Positions 32,926-45,396 of a stretch of 64,000 nt of DNA are shown here, in pieces. Made by a program: the position numbers and the translations under genes. Origin of the DNA: Coffea arabica (lineage: Eukaryota; Streptophyta; Magnoliopsida; Gentianales; Rubiaceae); NCBI RefSeq assembly GCF_036785885.1, contig NC_092326.1, positions 5,146,001 through 5,210,000 on the forward strand, written 5' to 3'. The stretch's first letter is position 1. Each line of letters begins with the position of its first letter. The notes beneath the pieces were generated by a model that searched no databases, was not told where the DNA came from, and saw nothing but the letters and a program-made list of their open reading frames with translations.

Positions 32926-34950
32926 CATTTCAAAAAAACATAAAATGCTATCAGTGCGCTGATCACATATACAAACCATCAAGAAAGAAGCTCTATAAAT
33001 AGCAGCATCGAAGCTGATCAAAAGCATAGGATGAATTAACAAAGCATCAGATGTCCTCTAGAGTTCCCTTAGAACACTTCACTGGGGGGACATGTTTCTT
33101 TCTTTGACTCATTTAGGGCCAAAGAACTTTGCCTACTGAAGTGTTTGGGGGAACTCCTGAGTCCATTTGATATGTACTGAATAAGATTCCAAATTTTTGT
33201 TGTTGTCTTCAAATTTCTTCCTAGCTTGTGAGCTTGAGCAAGCATTAGGATTGCGAAAAGTAGTTATTCAAGCTAGTTGCTAAGATGTTTTCTTACAGTT
33301 TCTTTGAGTTTACTTGTGTAGTTATATGCCTTCTTTCTTGGTAGAGATGAGTTGCATGAAGCAAACTACATAAAGAAAAGAATAAGGAACTTCAATTAGC
33401 AAATGCCCTGTACTAGTTCAAATTACTTATAGCCTATGCTCATTGTTAGTTTCATGCTGGTATTTTATAACATGTCTAGTTTCTAGCTAATGCTTTAGAT
33501 GAATTAGGATGGCTTGGGGAGATAATATCCAAGAAGAAACGGAGGAAAATGCATAAAATTGTTTCAGTACTGTGCAACAACTATCATCGGTTTCAAGCTT
33601 ATGTAGAGTTTGTTAGAACAATAGAAAATCTCAGTTACTGTTGCTCAAAAATCATGATAAAAGTGTTTTTTCTTTTGTTGCAATTCCTTTCAATTTGTCT
33701 TACAAATCCAACCCCCCCTCCCCCAAAGGTTTCATAGGACTATTGGCAAGGTGACAATAGCAATATGTAGTAAAAAGGGAATTGCAAGATTTGTAATGGT
33801 GGTTAAGAGTACAGAATCTCAAGCATGTTCCAGCTTTAGTGTTTATATTAGTTGTACACGATAAATAGTGCATAGTGCCATCTAAAAAATGTTTTTATGC
33901 ATAGATTTTCATAAATTTGTATAAATGGTTTAACAAATGGATAGGTAAAACTACATAATCACTTTTTAAAGATAAAAGTCGTGTACTTTTATCTTCGATT
34001 ATGTAGTTCGATTTCATGATGCATAACTAAAGTTAGTAGTGTTAAACTATTTACATCCGTATGTTGGTTGCCTAATGATCATATCTATATTTTTCTCCAA
34101 AATCGAACCTCATTTGATAGACCTCTCAAAATAAATTTCTTACTTCAGGTGAAGGAAACTGTTATCGATTTTACCGTGCCTCATATGTTGGACAATTTGA
34201 AGAGCTAGGAATCTGTCTTTATGAACCAAAGTTTCTGCCATAAAGGTTGCATACATTGAATAACATCAATGGGATTATTTTCACACAAAGGGAAGTCCGG
34301 ATACCAGTTCCAATTTCATTGCAATGTTTCCAGGCCTCTCGCTATAAACTTAACGTGGATTATTTTCTTTAGGTAATCTGGGGTTCTCTGGCAGAGGAAG
34401 CATTATTCGTGATACTTAGGCAATTTTATTGATGGGTTGACATGGAAGCAGGGTTTGAAGCTCTGTCTTGATCGACAACTCCGGCCAGCTCTCGTTCAAA
34501 TGGACTAGAAGATTGTGATCAGCTTATTTCGCAATGCAGTCGCAATTCCATGGAAAATTGTGTAATTTAAGAAATTAAGAAGTTTGCCTCGCATGAAATT
34601 TTTTCTATTAAACATGTGTAGTTAGAAGTCTTTATCTAAAGTTGAAACTTTAGAAATTTGAGATTTTGATCCAATCCCCTCTCCCGTTTTGATTTCTTAA
34701 AATTTCATCCTTCCCTTATTATTATTATTATTAAAAAGTAAGTGGCAAATGCACTCACTAATATAGATAGCTCAAGAAAGGCAAGAAAGCACAGCGTGCT
34801 GTATGATTTGAGATCCTTCTTAGTCACGTTACTGGCCTAAATATCATGCTGGATAGGGCGCATGTTCTTATATATTAGGTTTATATAGTTATGCTTATTT
34901 GTAAGCAAATAGTACTTTTTGTTTTCCTTACTGCTTATTATGCTTATTGG
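32926..34950 (+). repeat. Duplicated locus P, copy 2
   Basis: 32926-34513 matches 15795-17430 and 34511-34950 matches 10937-11384, so this copy joins two segments that are apart elsewhere in the window. It contains the start of the LINE RNase H domain near 34350-34440 but lacks its end. There is no intact gene. Confidence 0.8.
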
Positions 34951-35302
34951 TGATACAAGTGCATTGTACAAATTCTAACATATTCTCGTGATTAGATTAA
35001 GTATATTTATCTATTTGGTTCATAATTATATATCCCTTCTTAATTCAATACAAACCCTAAGAGCATGTTTATGGTGGCCATTCACAAACATGTAATTAAA
35101 TCAAGGCAAAATTTAAGAATTTAATTAAGATAAATAATCAAAACTACTTCACAAAACCTTGACCCTAGATATAATTTAGTTCAGCATATTCATAATTAAA
35201 ACCAAGAGTTCAAAGGAAAGATACAAATAAGAAGATAAAAGTAAAGAAAACTTCTCAATTTCCCTTGCTTCGATCTCCATCTTGCTCTTTCTCTTTGATT
35301 CT
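34951..35302. other. AT-rich unassigned sequence
   Basis: No gene. The style (AATTAAATCAAGGC, AAACCAAGAG) is like the inside of Athila-type elements, but nothing firm can be said. Confidence 0.3.
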
Positions 35303-36566
35303 TGATAGGTCATAATTTGTTGCTAAATTTATAATTATTCGTACCTTGATTTTAGCCAAATATTTTTTTAGTTATCGAATTCTACTTATATTTGGTGTTT
35401 TATGTTAATTGTAGGATATTGGAGTAAAAAGTAATAAAAAGGTGATTTTCCAAGAATTGCTATCAAGTCTAGAGACATGGTGTTCATGCATGGCAGTTTT
35501 CCAATTTAAGTCAAAGTCTAAAGGGGCATGTTTCCAAATTGTATTGGGAGACAAATTAGATTATTACGGAATAACTTCTTCTTAGGAAAATTAGGAAGTT
35601 TTACTTTATTTGGGAAGCTTAAAAGTAGGAAACGGAAAGGAAAGAAAGCTAGATCCCGCATGATTAATACTTGGAGAAAGGACAGTAGCCGCGGGGCTTT
35701 CTTTTCCTCCTGGTAGTTGCTCCTGTTTCTTTTCCTTTTGACCAATTGGGAGAAAAACAATTGCAAACTTCGAACAAATTATCTTTTGATATGGCTTGTT
35801 CTCCCTTAATCGAGAATTAATTTCATATCTCTAGTCAAGGAACACCGAGAATTTGGTTCAACTATCACTGTGAGATCTAATTGATTTTATTTATTTCTTC
35901 TATTCTTTAATATTTGTACATTTTTTGCTTTATAGAGTATGATTCTTGTGTGTGATTGAATAGTTGTGTAATATTTAATTATACATGTAATCTATTTGCT
36001 AATTAGAATAGTTGAATCCGTAATTGTTTGACTTTTCTAATTCTGGAAGCAACTGGCATAATTGGATTTATGTCGGGGAAGCGTATAATCTAATTTAAAT
36101 AAACCCTTGTAGCGTGTTTATTGATTAGAATAGGGTTTCTCTAGTTTCTAATGCAATTGGGGAATTACACCCTGTGGTCATACCTAGGGTTATTCCTAAA
36201 TTAAGGAAATAGTCAATGGTCGTACCTTAATTATCGAAACAATAAGAAGAAATTAACCGTCAGATCGTACCCCAGTTAAGAACCTGTTTATTAATGAATA
36301 TTGGAATTTAATTGCATCAAGGATTAGTTACTTGAACCATCTCTGAAATGTAACCTTGGCTAGAGTTTCCCCCCCATTAATTGTCCTAATTTCTTTTGCA
36401 TGTTTCATTACCTTGGTGATATTCTACTAGTCATTAATTCTTGAAAATCCCCCCACTCCGTTTTATCTTGAAAAAGAGCAAATTTTCGACCCTGCTCACT
36501 GCTATATACAAAATTTATATTTTTGTTGAATATATTTTTATTATTGCACAGGCTCGACACCTGTCA
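35303..36566 (+). repeat. E3 5' LTR
   Basis: It starts TGATAGGTCATAATTTG, ends CACCTGTCA, and is followed 6 bases later by the primer site. No second copy is in the window, so the start is inferred from the TG and family style. Confidence 0.6.
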
Positions 36567-36572
36567 ATTTTT

Positions 36573-36589
36573 TATGCCGTTGTCAGGGA
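36573..36589 (+). other. E3 primer-binding site
   Basis: TATGCCGTTGTCAGGGA is a variant of the tRNA-Asp type TGGCGCCGTTGCCGGGGA, just downstream of the LTR end. Confidence 0.65.
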
Positions 36590-36675
36590 CTCGTGTCTGA
36601 TTAATTTGTTTATTTTTTGAGTTCATCTTGTTTTCATTTTTTTTATTTTTCTCTTATTTTTTTTATATATAGTTT

Positions 36676-37781
36676 ATGGCTGCTAACATTCCGTGTTTTG
36701 GTAATAGACTGGATTTTATTTCTAGAAGGGGTTATGAGACTCATGTTTTTTCTAATGATCAATTGGCTGTTGCAAATTGTGGAAGTTATTTTAACTTAGA
36801 TTATTCAACCGACATATATCCCGTATTTCAAGATGGCCTAAGTGCTCCAATCGATACTTTTGGAGATTTTTCACCTCAATATCAAACGTGGTATGACCCT
36901 TATTCAAACACGTATGATCAAGAATGGTGGGATGATTCTAATTTTAATTATGTGACCAGACCAATGGGTTTTCAACAACAAGAGTTTCAAAAATCGCCAT
37001 CCATGTCAAGTATGTCTCTTGAAAAAATAATGAAATTACTAACTGCTAATACATATCTATTTGAACAGGAGGCACAAATGAGAAGTGGAGAGACGAAGGA
37101 TGAAATGCGTCAAGAACCATTATTTACATCAGATATGTCTATTGAGGAATTGGTATATTATTTTCAACAGCACACACAAATGATGATTAAAAGGATGGAA
37201 GATGGAGAGCGTGAATTGGCATCTACACTGACAAATTGATTTCTCCAATATGTGAAGAATTACCCTCACAGACCATCATCGACCTTAAGAAAGATAAGAA
37301 TGTAATTGTGCTGACAAGTGACATGGAACTGCAAGAGTCTCAAGAAAACGGATCTAAAGATGCAGTTGAAAAGGAAGTTGAAGTGCAAAAAATGGGACCT
37401 CAATATCAAATTGTTCAAGTGAATGCATCTAGTGAACAATCTCCAAATGCGATGACATCTCCTCCATTCCTTAATCAATATTCTCCCGACTCTTATTCTT
37501 TAATTCCCGTTAGTGAGATTGACTTTATTATACCAGAAGATTTTGAGTTTCATAATAGGAATAAGTTAAGAGTTGCGATGACAAAATATCTTGAACCAGT
37601 AAATGCTCGTGATGGAGGAGTAAGTGAAGAATTAAAGTCATTACTTGTTTGTTTGGTGCCATCTACTAATCCATGGAAGACTGTACCTCATGTGCTCAAT
37701 GATTACTCTATTTACGAGGGATATCAAGATTACATAGAAGATAAAGCACTGAAACGAGATATACGATTTTATCCTCCGTGA
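36676..37781 (+). pseudogene. E3 gag remnant, two frames
   Basis: The first frame (36676-37239) starts MAANIPCFGNRLDF and contains DPYSNTYDQEWWDDSNF, the Tyr/Asn/Asp-rich gag segment, then SLEKIMKLL and a helical stretch as in E1 and E2. The second frame (37236-37781) is one base off, overlaps the first, is acidic, and ends in SIYEGYQDYIEDKAL. I read them as one decayed coding region with a frameshift, not two genes. No protease, RT or integrase follows. Confidence 0.6.
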
Positions 37782-37974
37782 ATAAACATGGCAATGTCTA
37801 ACTAAAGATATTAAAGAAAGGCGCTTATTGGGAGACAAGCCAATCCATTTTTTTTAGTTGTTTGTTAACTTTTTTTATTATTAATTATTTATTATGTGTT
37901 TCAATATGTTTCTCTTAAACTTTTCATATTTGGTGGCTTAATTTTTCGTTGTTGATGATTAGCAGGCTTCCTAC

Positions 37975-38230
37975 CATTATGACATGCCCACGCCAACTGG
38001 GCACGCCTAAGGAAGGCAATTTTCGTCTGCGGGCAGAAAACTCTTTAATAGTTAGACGTACCCACGCCAGGTGGTCATGCCTAAGGCATGAATTTTCGTC
38101 GTTTCGGCAAAAGACTAGGCATTGGTTGGGCGTGCCTACATCATGTGGTCACACTTAAGGAATTTAATTTTCGAAAGTTAGTCAGAAGACTCGAGGGCAG
38201 TTAGGCGTGCCCACGTCTAACGCAGCGGTT
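37975..38230 (+). repeat. Degenerate 75-78-bp tandem repeat with GTGCCCACGCC
   Basis: Three full units and a part unit share GCCCACGCC, CACGCCTAAGG, AATTTTCGTC and CAGAAGACTC. The repeat sits between gag and the polypurine tract, where E1 has GAATACGCGA units and E2 has ATCCGGCC units. Confidence 0.75.
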
Positions 38231-39211
38231 AAAAAAAAGGGGGTAAAAGACAAAATTGCCCTTTCTTACATCCTATCAATTAAACAACGGTTGCCTTATT
38301 CTTTTCCTTCTTCTCTTTTTCTTTCTTTTTCTTTCTTTTCTCCCTCCATTTTTCTTCCTTTCCTGCTGCCGCTGCTATCTTTCCCTCTCTCCGCGGATGT
38401 ACGCGGCTGCCAATCACAGCTCGCGCACCATCGCCGCTGCTTGCGCCGTTTTTGCTCATCACCATCGCTACCACACCATTAGCCACCACTCATGACCATC
38501 TTCGTTTCCGCTATCTATTGGCATCTCCAATTTTGGTTTGGGGGTAGTGGAGGTCCACCATATTGGCTTTACACCACCATTCCCACCTATGCCATAGCTG
38601 CTCGAGACCCTCCATTACGTGTTCAGGAAAGTTTCGTTGTCCCTTTTGTTTCGTATTCTATTTTTTATTTCTTACATTAGAGACAATGTAAAATTTAGGT
38701 GTGGGAGGAGTAGTATATTGATAGTATATTGAAAAAGTGCAAGTGTACGTATTTTTGTTGAAATTTTTTGTTTGACTTTGTCGAATTTTATCCAATTTTT
38801 GCCATGTCTTGTGCATTTTTTGTGGTAGTTCCTGATAAACGATGGTTAGATATTTCAAATTTTTTTATTTACTAAGATTTTATATTCTAAGATGTTAAGT
38901 ATAACATGGTTAAGTTTAAAGGTATCTCTTTGGTGAATATTTGAGATTTTGTGACTTTTGCACTTTTTGGTTAACTTCTCTAAATATTGTAAATATTTGT
39001 CTAGCATTTTTTTTTATGCAAATTGGTTCAACTATTAATCTTAGTTCTCCGTGTTTAAGAAATGAAGTGGGTTTGGGTGATTTCTAATTATAATTTGGTG
39101 CTCATTATAAATAGTGTTCGGCTATACTTCGCTAGTATCGCTACCTAGTAACCGGAGGTCTTCACCACAAGTGTCGATTTTCGCGTCAAAAGCGGTGATA
39201 GCTATGAGTAT
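38231..39211. other. E3 3' internal region, non-coding
   Basis: A pyrimidine-rich stretch (38300-38390), a purine tract near 38693-38709 and a conserved GTAACCGGAGGTCTTCACC block near 39148 shared in inverted orientation with E1 and E2. No coding sequence. Confidence 0.5.
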
Positions 39212-40977
39212 TGACGTGCGCAGGGTATACATATAACATTAACTTCATCCTAATCAAGATTTACATTTATAAACTCCTAAATACCCCACACGCGATTTAT
39301 CGCAAGTATACGAATCGTGAGCGAGTATAGGGTATTAAGGGTCGATCCCACAAGGAAGATTGCAATTATCGGTACTATTAAAGTTTCTCTATTATTTAGA
39401 CTATCAATGAATTATAACAAATTAAACCTACTGAAATTATACAAAATAACAAATGAAAACTCCTTAGGTTGTGGTATCCCTAACTACTCATGCAAGTGCT
39501 ATAATTGGATCATTGAGTACTACTATCTAGGTTAGTTATGGTGTAATTTCCTTAAACATGTGAAACCTACTTTCGTAGTAAACCAACTATACTCATAACT
39601 AATTCATACCTATTCTCATGGTTATGAAATTAGCTACAAGTTCATTTCTTCAGTGAAATTACATGAAATGAATCACTTAAAACCACATAGGTGCACCTCT
39701 ATTTTCGTGAGTGTACTCCCTATGGTTAGCACTTCTTGAACCAGTGTTAAATCTCAATTTTCATTGCAGAAACAACACCTTAGATAATCACAACTAATAG
39801 TACCAGATTAATCATGATTTAAAGAGCCAAAATGCTAAATAACTTGCTCAAATCATAGCAATCAAATAACCAAATAATAAACACTAAAAATCATAGAATG
39901 TTCAACCAAACCCAAGGCATAAACTTTAGAAACACATATTAAATACAAAATCCAGAACTTGTATATTAACTAAACTTAGAATCAAAAACAAAAGATAAAG
40001 AGTTGGAAAAAAAAGGTAACCCTTGTCACATGAGCTCTTCCCTTACCTTTTTCATCTCCATCTTTATCTTTGCCTAGCTAATAAACAAGTAGGATGAACT
40101 ATACTAGCTAAATTAACCTACACTAAGAAGATGAAAGAACTACATTTTTGCAGACCAAGTTTCTCCCGTATCTCTCTCTTCTTGGATCCCCTAAATCTTG
40201 CAAGTCTTGGCTATTTTATGATGAAAGTTAGTCAAGAATTGAGGTTTACACCTCCCTTTTACAGTTGGGAATGTTTCTCACATGTCTGGCATTACATGTG
40301 ACTTAGTGGAGGTGAAACTGAGTTTTCGCGTAAAGAGCAGCCTTCTTTGACCACAATCCGGCCAGAAATCCGGCTAGATTCCGGCCGGATTGCTACAGTG
40401 ACCTTTTGGTCACTTTCTGCTCAATTTCCAGCTCTGTTATGATTTTGGCTCAATTTCAACTGCATTTTTCTTGATGATAAAAGCTGATTTAGCTCTTGAC
40501 CAAAACATAAAACTTGTAACTCTTTGAGTTAGCTTTCCAATGTATTAAGAATCACCTCATTTGGATTTGTGTAGGCTGAGAAATGATCGAAATACCCTTG
40601 CCTATTCACTGCCCTGTTTCAGCTTCGACCATAGAAAATTAACCACTGTACTTCAGCTTTTTGACCTAGAAAACCTTCAAATTAGATTCAGATGTCTTCA
40701 CCAAAGTTGTAGATCTATCTCTTATTTTCAAATTGGTTTAAAAATCATCTCAATCCAATCAATGTAGCTCAAGTTATAGACAAAATACGAAAATATGTCA
40801 AAACTGTCAAAATACACAAAATCCAAGTAAAAAGTGATAAAAACCTCATTTAACTACTTAAAAGCATTTTTCACCAATTATAGCCAAAATGATTCATTTT
40901 CTTCCAATAATATACCCAAAGTGACTAAAAATAATATAAAATGTCATACAATTATTATGTAAATTAGTCACTTATCA
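39212..40977 (-). repeat. E2 3' LTR
   Basis: Minus strand starts TGATAAGTGAC and ends CACGTCA. It pairs with 45397-46965, with long identical blocks, for example around the CTCCTTAGGTTGTGGTATCC segment (39460 and 45646). Confidence 0.85.
40356..40394. repeat. ATCCGGCC cassette in the E2 3' LTR
   Basis: Three ATCCGGCC-like units ending in the palindrome TCCGGCCGGA. The 5' LTR (46541-46566) has one unit fewer. The flanks are shared with E1, which carries a different palindrome here. Confidence 0.75.
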
Positions 40978-40995
40978 AACTCCCCCACACTTAAA
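40978..40995 (-). other. E2 polypurine tract
   Basis: The minus strand reads TTTAAGTGTGGGGGAGTT against the 3' LTR start. Confidence 0.8.
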
Positions 40996-41928
40996 TCATT
41001 GCTTGTCTTCAAGCAATCCACACATAATCAACTACAATGATTCAAGAGGTGAAACAATATATGCACTTTTGTCAAATTTAATTTCTCAAGACTTGGAAAA
41101 CAATCATTATACAATTGTTCAAATTACACTAAATACTCATAATATCAAGTAAAGGAAAGATAATTATATCTTAATTCAACAAGTTAAACTTAATCTCTTA
41201 CCCCAACCTAATTTCACAAATAAGCAAATCACATAGCCAATTTAGAACATTCCTCCTCCTATAATCATCTTTTTCTCAAAATTTTACAACTAAGAGGGAT
41301 TTATTCATACTAATTTTACTTAAATGGTGAGAATGCCTTTTTACGCGAAAATCGACACTTTTAGGTGAAGATTTTCGGTTACTCAACATTTCACCTATTC
41401 AAGTTGCTATGCATACTCTTAATTCAAGTACCTTTTTACACGAAAATCGACATTTGTAGATGTCAATCCCCGGTTACTCGGTACAAAAATCATTGGAGTA
41501 GAATAATTTTTACTTTCTTTTCTTCTCTCTCTTTTTTCTTCTTTTTTCTCTTTTTTTTAGAAATAAAGGACAATAAATAGATATTCCCTCTTAGAAAATA
41601 TATAAGAATAATCAAAGGAGGAGTATAACCTTTTATCAACTATATCAATCACTTACTTATAAAATTAAGTAATAAACATGTAAAATTATAGGCATAATTT
41701 TCCTCACTTTACCCAATATACTTTCTAAAATGCAAAAATCCTAATTGCATAATAACCATTTCCAAGTTAAATGAGGACTAAACCTTCCAAAATACACATA
41801 AAGTTTCAACAATTGGAAGAATTAAACACTTAAAGTTGGAACAAATTAGCTCTTTTTGAATGAAAATGCAAAAAATTTGAAGACCTTTTGGGCTATAGTG
41901 AAATATTGAAAAAGATTTTAGAAAAATT

Positions 41929-41976
41929 TTTACAGAATTTCTCCTTATAAATGGATGAAAACTTCCTGCCAACAAA
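41929..41976 (-). repeat. LINE-type 3' hairpin relic inside E2
   Basis: Minus strand: GTTGGCAGGAAGTTTTCATCC, a loop ATTTATAA, then GGAGAAATTCTGTAA. It is the counterpart of 4085-4131 in E1. Confidence 0.6.
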
Positions 41977-43397
41977 CCTAATTTCAGGCAAATTATCCAC
42001 ATGGCAAATAATTCAAATACAATTCCAACATTTCTAAGCATTTAAATCCATAAAATATCATCACATAGCATTAGAATGCAAGTTCAAATATTTCCCTCCC
42101 CCACACTTAAACTTCACATTGTCCTCAATGTGAGAAAAGGAAAATAAATAAAGAGTAAAAGAAAATACTCCCCTTATGACTTGTGCTATCCAAATCCATG
42201 TCAATGTGATGAATTTCCAACTGTATTTGAGAAAGAATGGAGAGTTCACTTATTGCACCCTAAAAAAGACAAAATCAAAACAAATAAATTTCTTAAAAAT
42301 AAAAGGTTGCAATCAACAAAAACATGCAAGTCAAGGAAAAAGGAAAAATGATCAAGCATCTGGAAACCATACAATGTTCATGGGGATAAAAACATGAAAT
42401 AAGCTAATCTTTGGTAAACAAATATATGCATTAGTATCCAAAGCAAAGGGAAGCTAATTTCACACAAAAAATCCACAATCATGAACAAAATAAGTTCCAT
42501 TTATACATTTTGTCATCAATGATCAAATCCCCTCAAGTACACAAATAATCTCAAAATGGAGGCAAACACACCAAATCAAAATATAAATGACCTTCGTAAG
42601 AATTCATGAAATACTAAAAACTATTGAACCACAAAAATTGTAAGTGCATTTATGAATTTCATCAATTAAGGCCATCTTCAATTCATCTCTTCTTTTAGAA
42701 TTACCTAAGAATTCAAGAAATCATTCAATCAAGCACCTTTTCATTCATTAGGTAATCTAAATTACTCACATGAATATCAAAAACTCCCACTAAACTAATT
42801 AAAATGCTATATTGGCTACTTAATATGCAACTTTGTTACCAAGCCAAATTAAGCATAAAATTAGAAAGAATTCACCAAATAAATACAATAAATGCAAATC
42901 ACAAAATATATTTATCACTAACAATCACCAATAGCAGCAATAATCTCAAATAAATACACCTAATTTCACATATAAAAATTGCCTAGAAATAGAAAATATT
43001 CAATCATGGCAAAATTCAAATAACAAAGTTAGGTGAAGAATTGATACCTCAAATTGGTTTGGTGATGTTAAGTGATGAATATGATGTGAAAACCCTCAAG
43101 AAACTTACTCCAATTTGACCTCAATTGAGTGATTTCAAGAAGGTAGAACCCTAACTAATGGTAAGATTGAAACCACTTTAGAGTTGTTTTTGAAAGAATA
43201 TGAACTATGAAATTCACTCTAAAAGATGGGAGGAAGTGATTTGGTGAAGGTTATTTGAAAATTAAATGGTGAAAAAGTGGTATTTTAGTGAGTAGTGTGT
43301 GTTTTAGGTGTTAGTGTGTGAGTTGGGTTTAAGAAAAAGGAGAAAAATTGTGAGAAATCCGTGAAACGGATTCATCTTACGTTGGTTACTGTTCACA

Positions 43398-43680
43398 ATC
43401 CGGCGAGAAATTGGAGGGATTCGAGGAGGGATTGCTGGAGGGATTTTGGTCAGATCTTTTTTTTTTTTTTTTTACTGTTGCATATCCGGCTAGTTTCTGG
43501 CCGAATTCTTGGCGGGATTGCTACAGTAAGTTTTTTTTTCTTTTTTTTACAATCCTACCAGTTTTGGCCGGATTTTTGGGCCGATTCTGGTCAGAATGTC
43601 CAAAAAAATTTTTCTTTCTCCCCTGACTATCCGGCCTTCAATCCGGCCAATTTATGGCCGGATTTGCTGCAGAAAAAGCT
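43398..43680. repeat. Cluster of ATCCGGCC units in the E2 internal region
   Basis: Many ATCCGGC, TGGCCGGAT and GGCGGGATT words with T runs between them, matching the words in E2's LTRs and absent from E1. The open frames through it are not genes. Confidence 0.7.
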
Positions 43681-44018
43681 ATTTTCTGCAGTTTTTCCTC
43701 CAAATTTGCTTGGCCAACCTTCCACATTCAACCTACTTCATGTTCTTTGAATAAAATTCAAATTTAGCATGATCATGCATGAATATAAGTTAAACATGAA
43801 ACACTTAAAATGCATGAAATGCAGCAATTGAACATGAAAGGCTCAATATAAACACCTTTGCAATTGAGATCATTTGCATGAACTCTTGCCATTGCCACCT
43901 ACAAAACACACAAAAACATTAATCGAACAACTTAAACTTGCTAAAAATGAGAAATCGTTGGGTTGCCTCCCAACAAGCGCTTCTTTATAGTCATTAACTT
44001 GACTATATCACCTCATTA

Positions 44019-45211
44019 TCAAGGAGGTTTAGTTAACGAATAATCCACCATTTTAGGCCTTGATGGATCATTAAATGGTGACTTTATAGGAAAAGTCACA
44101 TGATCTAAGAATGTGAGAAATGAAAGTGACTTACCTATGTCAAGTGTTTCATAGATATTACCTTGAATATATACCACTTGAGAATTCACCAAAGGAAATG
44201 TCATGAGAGTATCTTGGGCAGGAATACCTTTAAAATCTGTACTTTTTATACACTCCTCAAGAGGGGTGAAAAATGAGTCATTAAAACTCATCTCTTGAGA
44301 TTCAAAGTTAGCTCCAAAGATATTATTATGTGAAATGGACATTTCTTCATTGAAATACAAGTTAGAATCATCATTTTGATCAAAATGTAACCCATTTTCA
44401 CATATAACATTCCCACCATTCATGCTAGGATCTTTTTACAAATTATTAGAGGAAATAACTTCACACAATGCATTCAATTGCTCATGTATTCCACCAAAGT
44501 GAGAAGTTAATTCATCTATTCTTTTCTCAATCCTATCAAAACGGTCGGAAGTTGCATTTGGTAGCTTTTCTATTACTGAATCAAATTGATTAGAAAAATT
44601 TTCTACAGCTAGCTCCCAAGATGCATTAGAATCATTAGCTAATGGTTCATTCTCTAATTCCCAAGGTAGAGGTGCATTAGCTAACCTTTCTATTGCCAAC
44701 TCTCAAGATGGTTTAGACTCATATTGGACACATTCAGATTGGTAATCATAAAAATAAGGAGACTCACATACGTACGTTGATTATCCCAACCATAAGCAGG
44801 GGAATTGCTCCAATTAGCACTATATTGATCAAAACAAGGATTGTAATGCTCTAATTCATCATAATAATCCACATTTTGTACTTGCATACAAGTATAAGCA
44901 GCATGATAACCTCTACATAAGTCACAAATCACATGATTAGAATTAAAAGTATTAACATTCCTCACTTGCTCACTTTCCTGCATCATGGTGTCCATTTGAA
45001 CTTGTAACTTAATTACATCAAATTTTGCCTTTAAGCACCTTAAACCATTTTCAAAAGACATGCATTCAGTAAATTCTTTGTTACCTCTATTGAAGGAGCT
45101 TTGCACTTGGTAACCATCCATTGCCAATCTTTCACTTCTCAAGCATTGTCCTCCCCTGTTTTCTACTCTCCTTGATCCCCTAAACATGCTCTCAAAATAG
45201 CTCAAAAACAA
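44019..45211 (-). pseudogene. E2 gag, frameshift and stop
   Basis: The first part (45211-44690) starts MFLSYFESMFRGSRR and carries the zinc-knuckle-like CDLCRGYHAAYTC and the Tyr/Asn-rich NPCFDQYSANW. A frameshift at about 44695 leads to the helical part (AIERLANAPLPWELE, then RIEKRIDELTSHFGG) and, after a stop at about 44433, a third part to 44019. Order and motifs are as in E1 gag. The third part extends further than the E1 frame. Confidence 0.75.
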
Positions 45212-45370
45212 GTTTAGTCAAGAAGAATAGATGACTTTAAATATACAAAAACAAAACACTAAACATAAAAGACTCAACAAGACTCAAAACAAACAAGACA
45301 CTTAACCAACAAAAACAAGTGAAATTGTCTAAATTAATAAAGTAGCTCTTCACACCGATATTGCCAAATC

Positions 45371-45389
45371 TTCCCAAGCAACGGCGCCA
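45371..45389 (-). other. E2 primer-binding site (tRNA-Asp type)
   Basis: Minus strand TGGCGCCGTTGCTTGGGAA, close to the canonical site, beside the LTR at 45397. Confidence 0.8.
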
Positions 45390-45396
45390 AAAAACT

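Larger units (their letters stand above)
35303..39211 (+). mobile_element. E3, gag-only gypsy element (3' LTR not seen)
   Basis: It has a 5' LTR (35303-36566), a primer site (36573-36589), gag remnants (36676-37781), a tandem repeat (37975-38230) and a purine tract TTTAGGTGTGGGAGGAG (about 38693-38709). From 38830 the sequence includes GTGTCGATTTTCGCG, which is the complement of the internal sequence of E1 and E2 (GCGAAAATCGACA near 3510 and 41346). E3 is cut at 39211 by E2. No pol genes. It is a relative of E1/E2 in the opposite orientation. Confidence 0.7.

Noticed and set aside
36676..37781. Two overlapping genes with a 4-base overlap
   Set aside because: The second begins at a TTG and is one base out of frame. 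One decayed gag is simpler, and operon-style overlap is not expected in plants.
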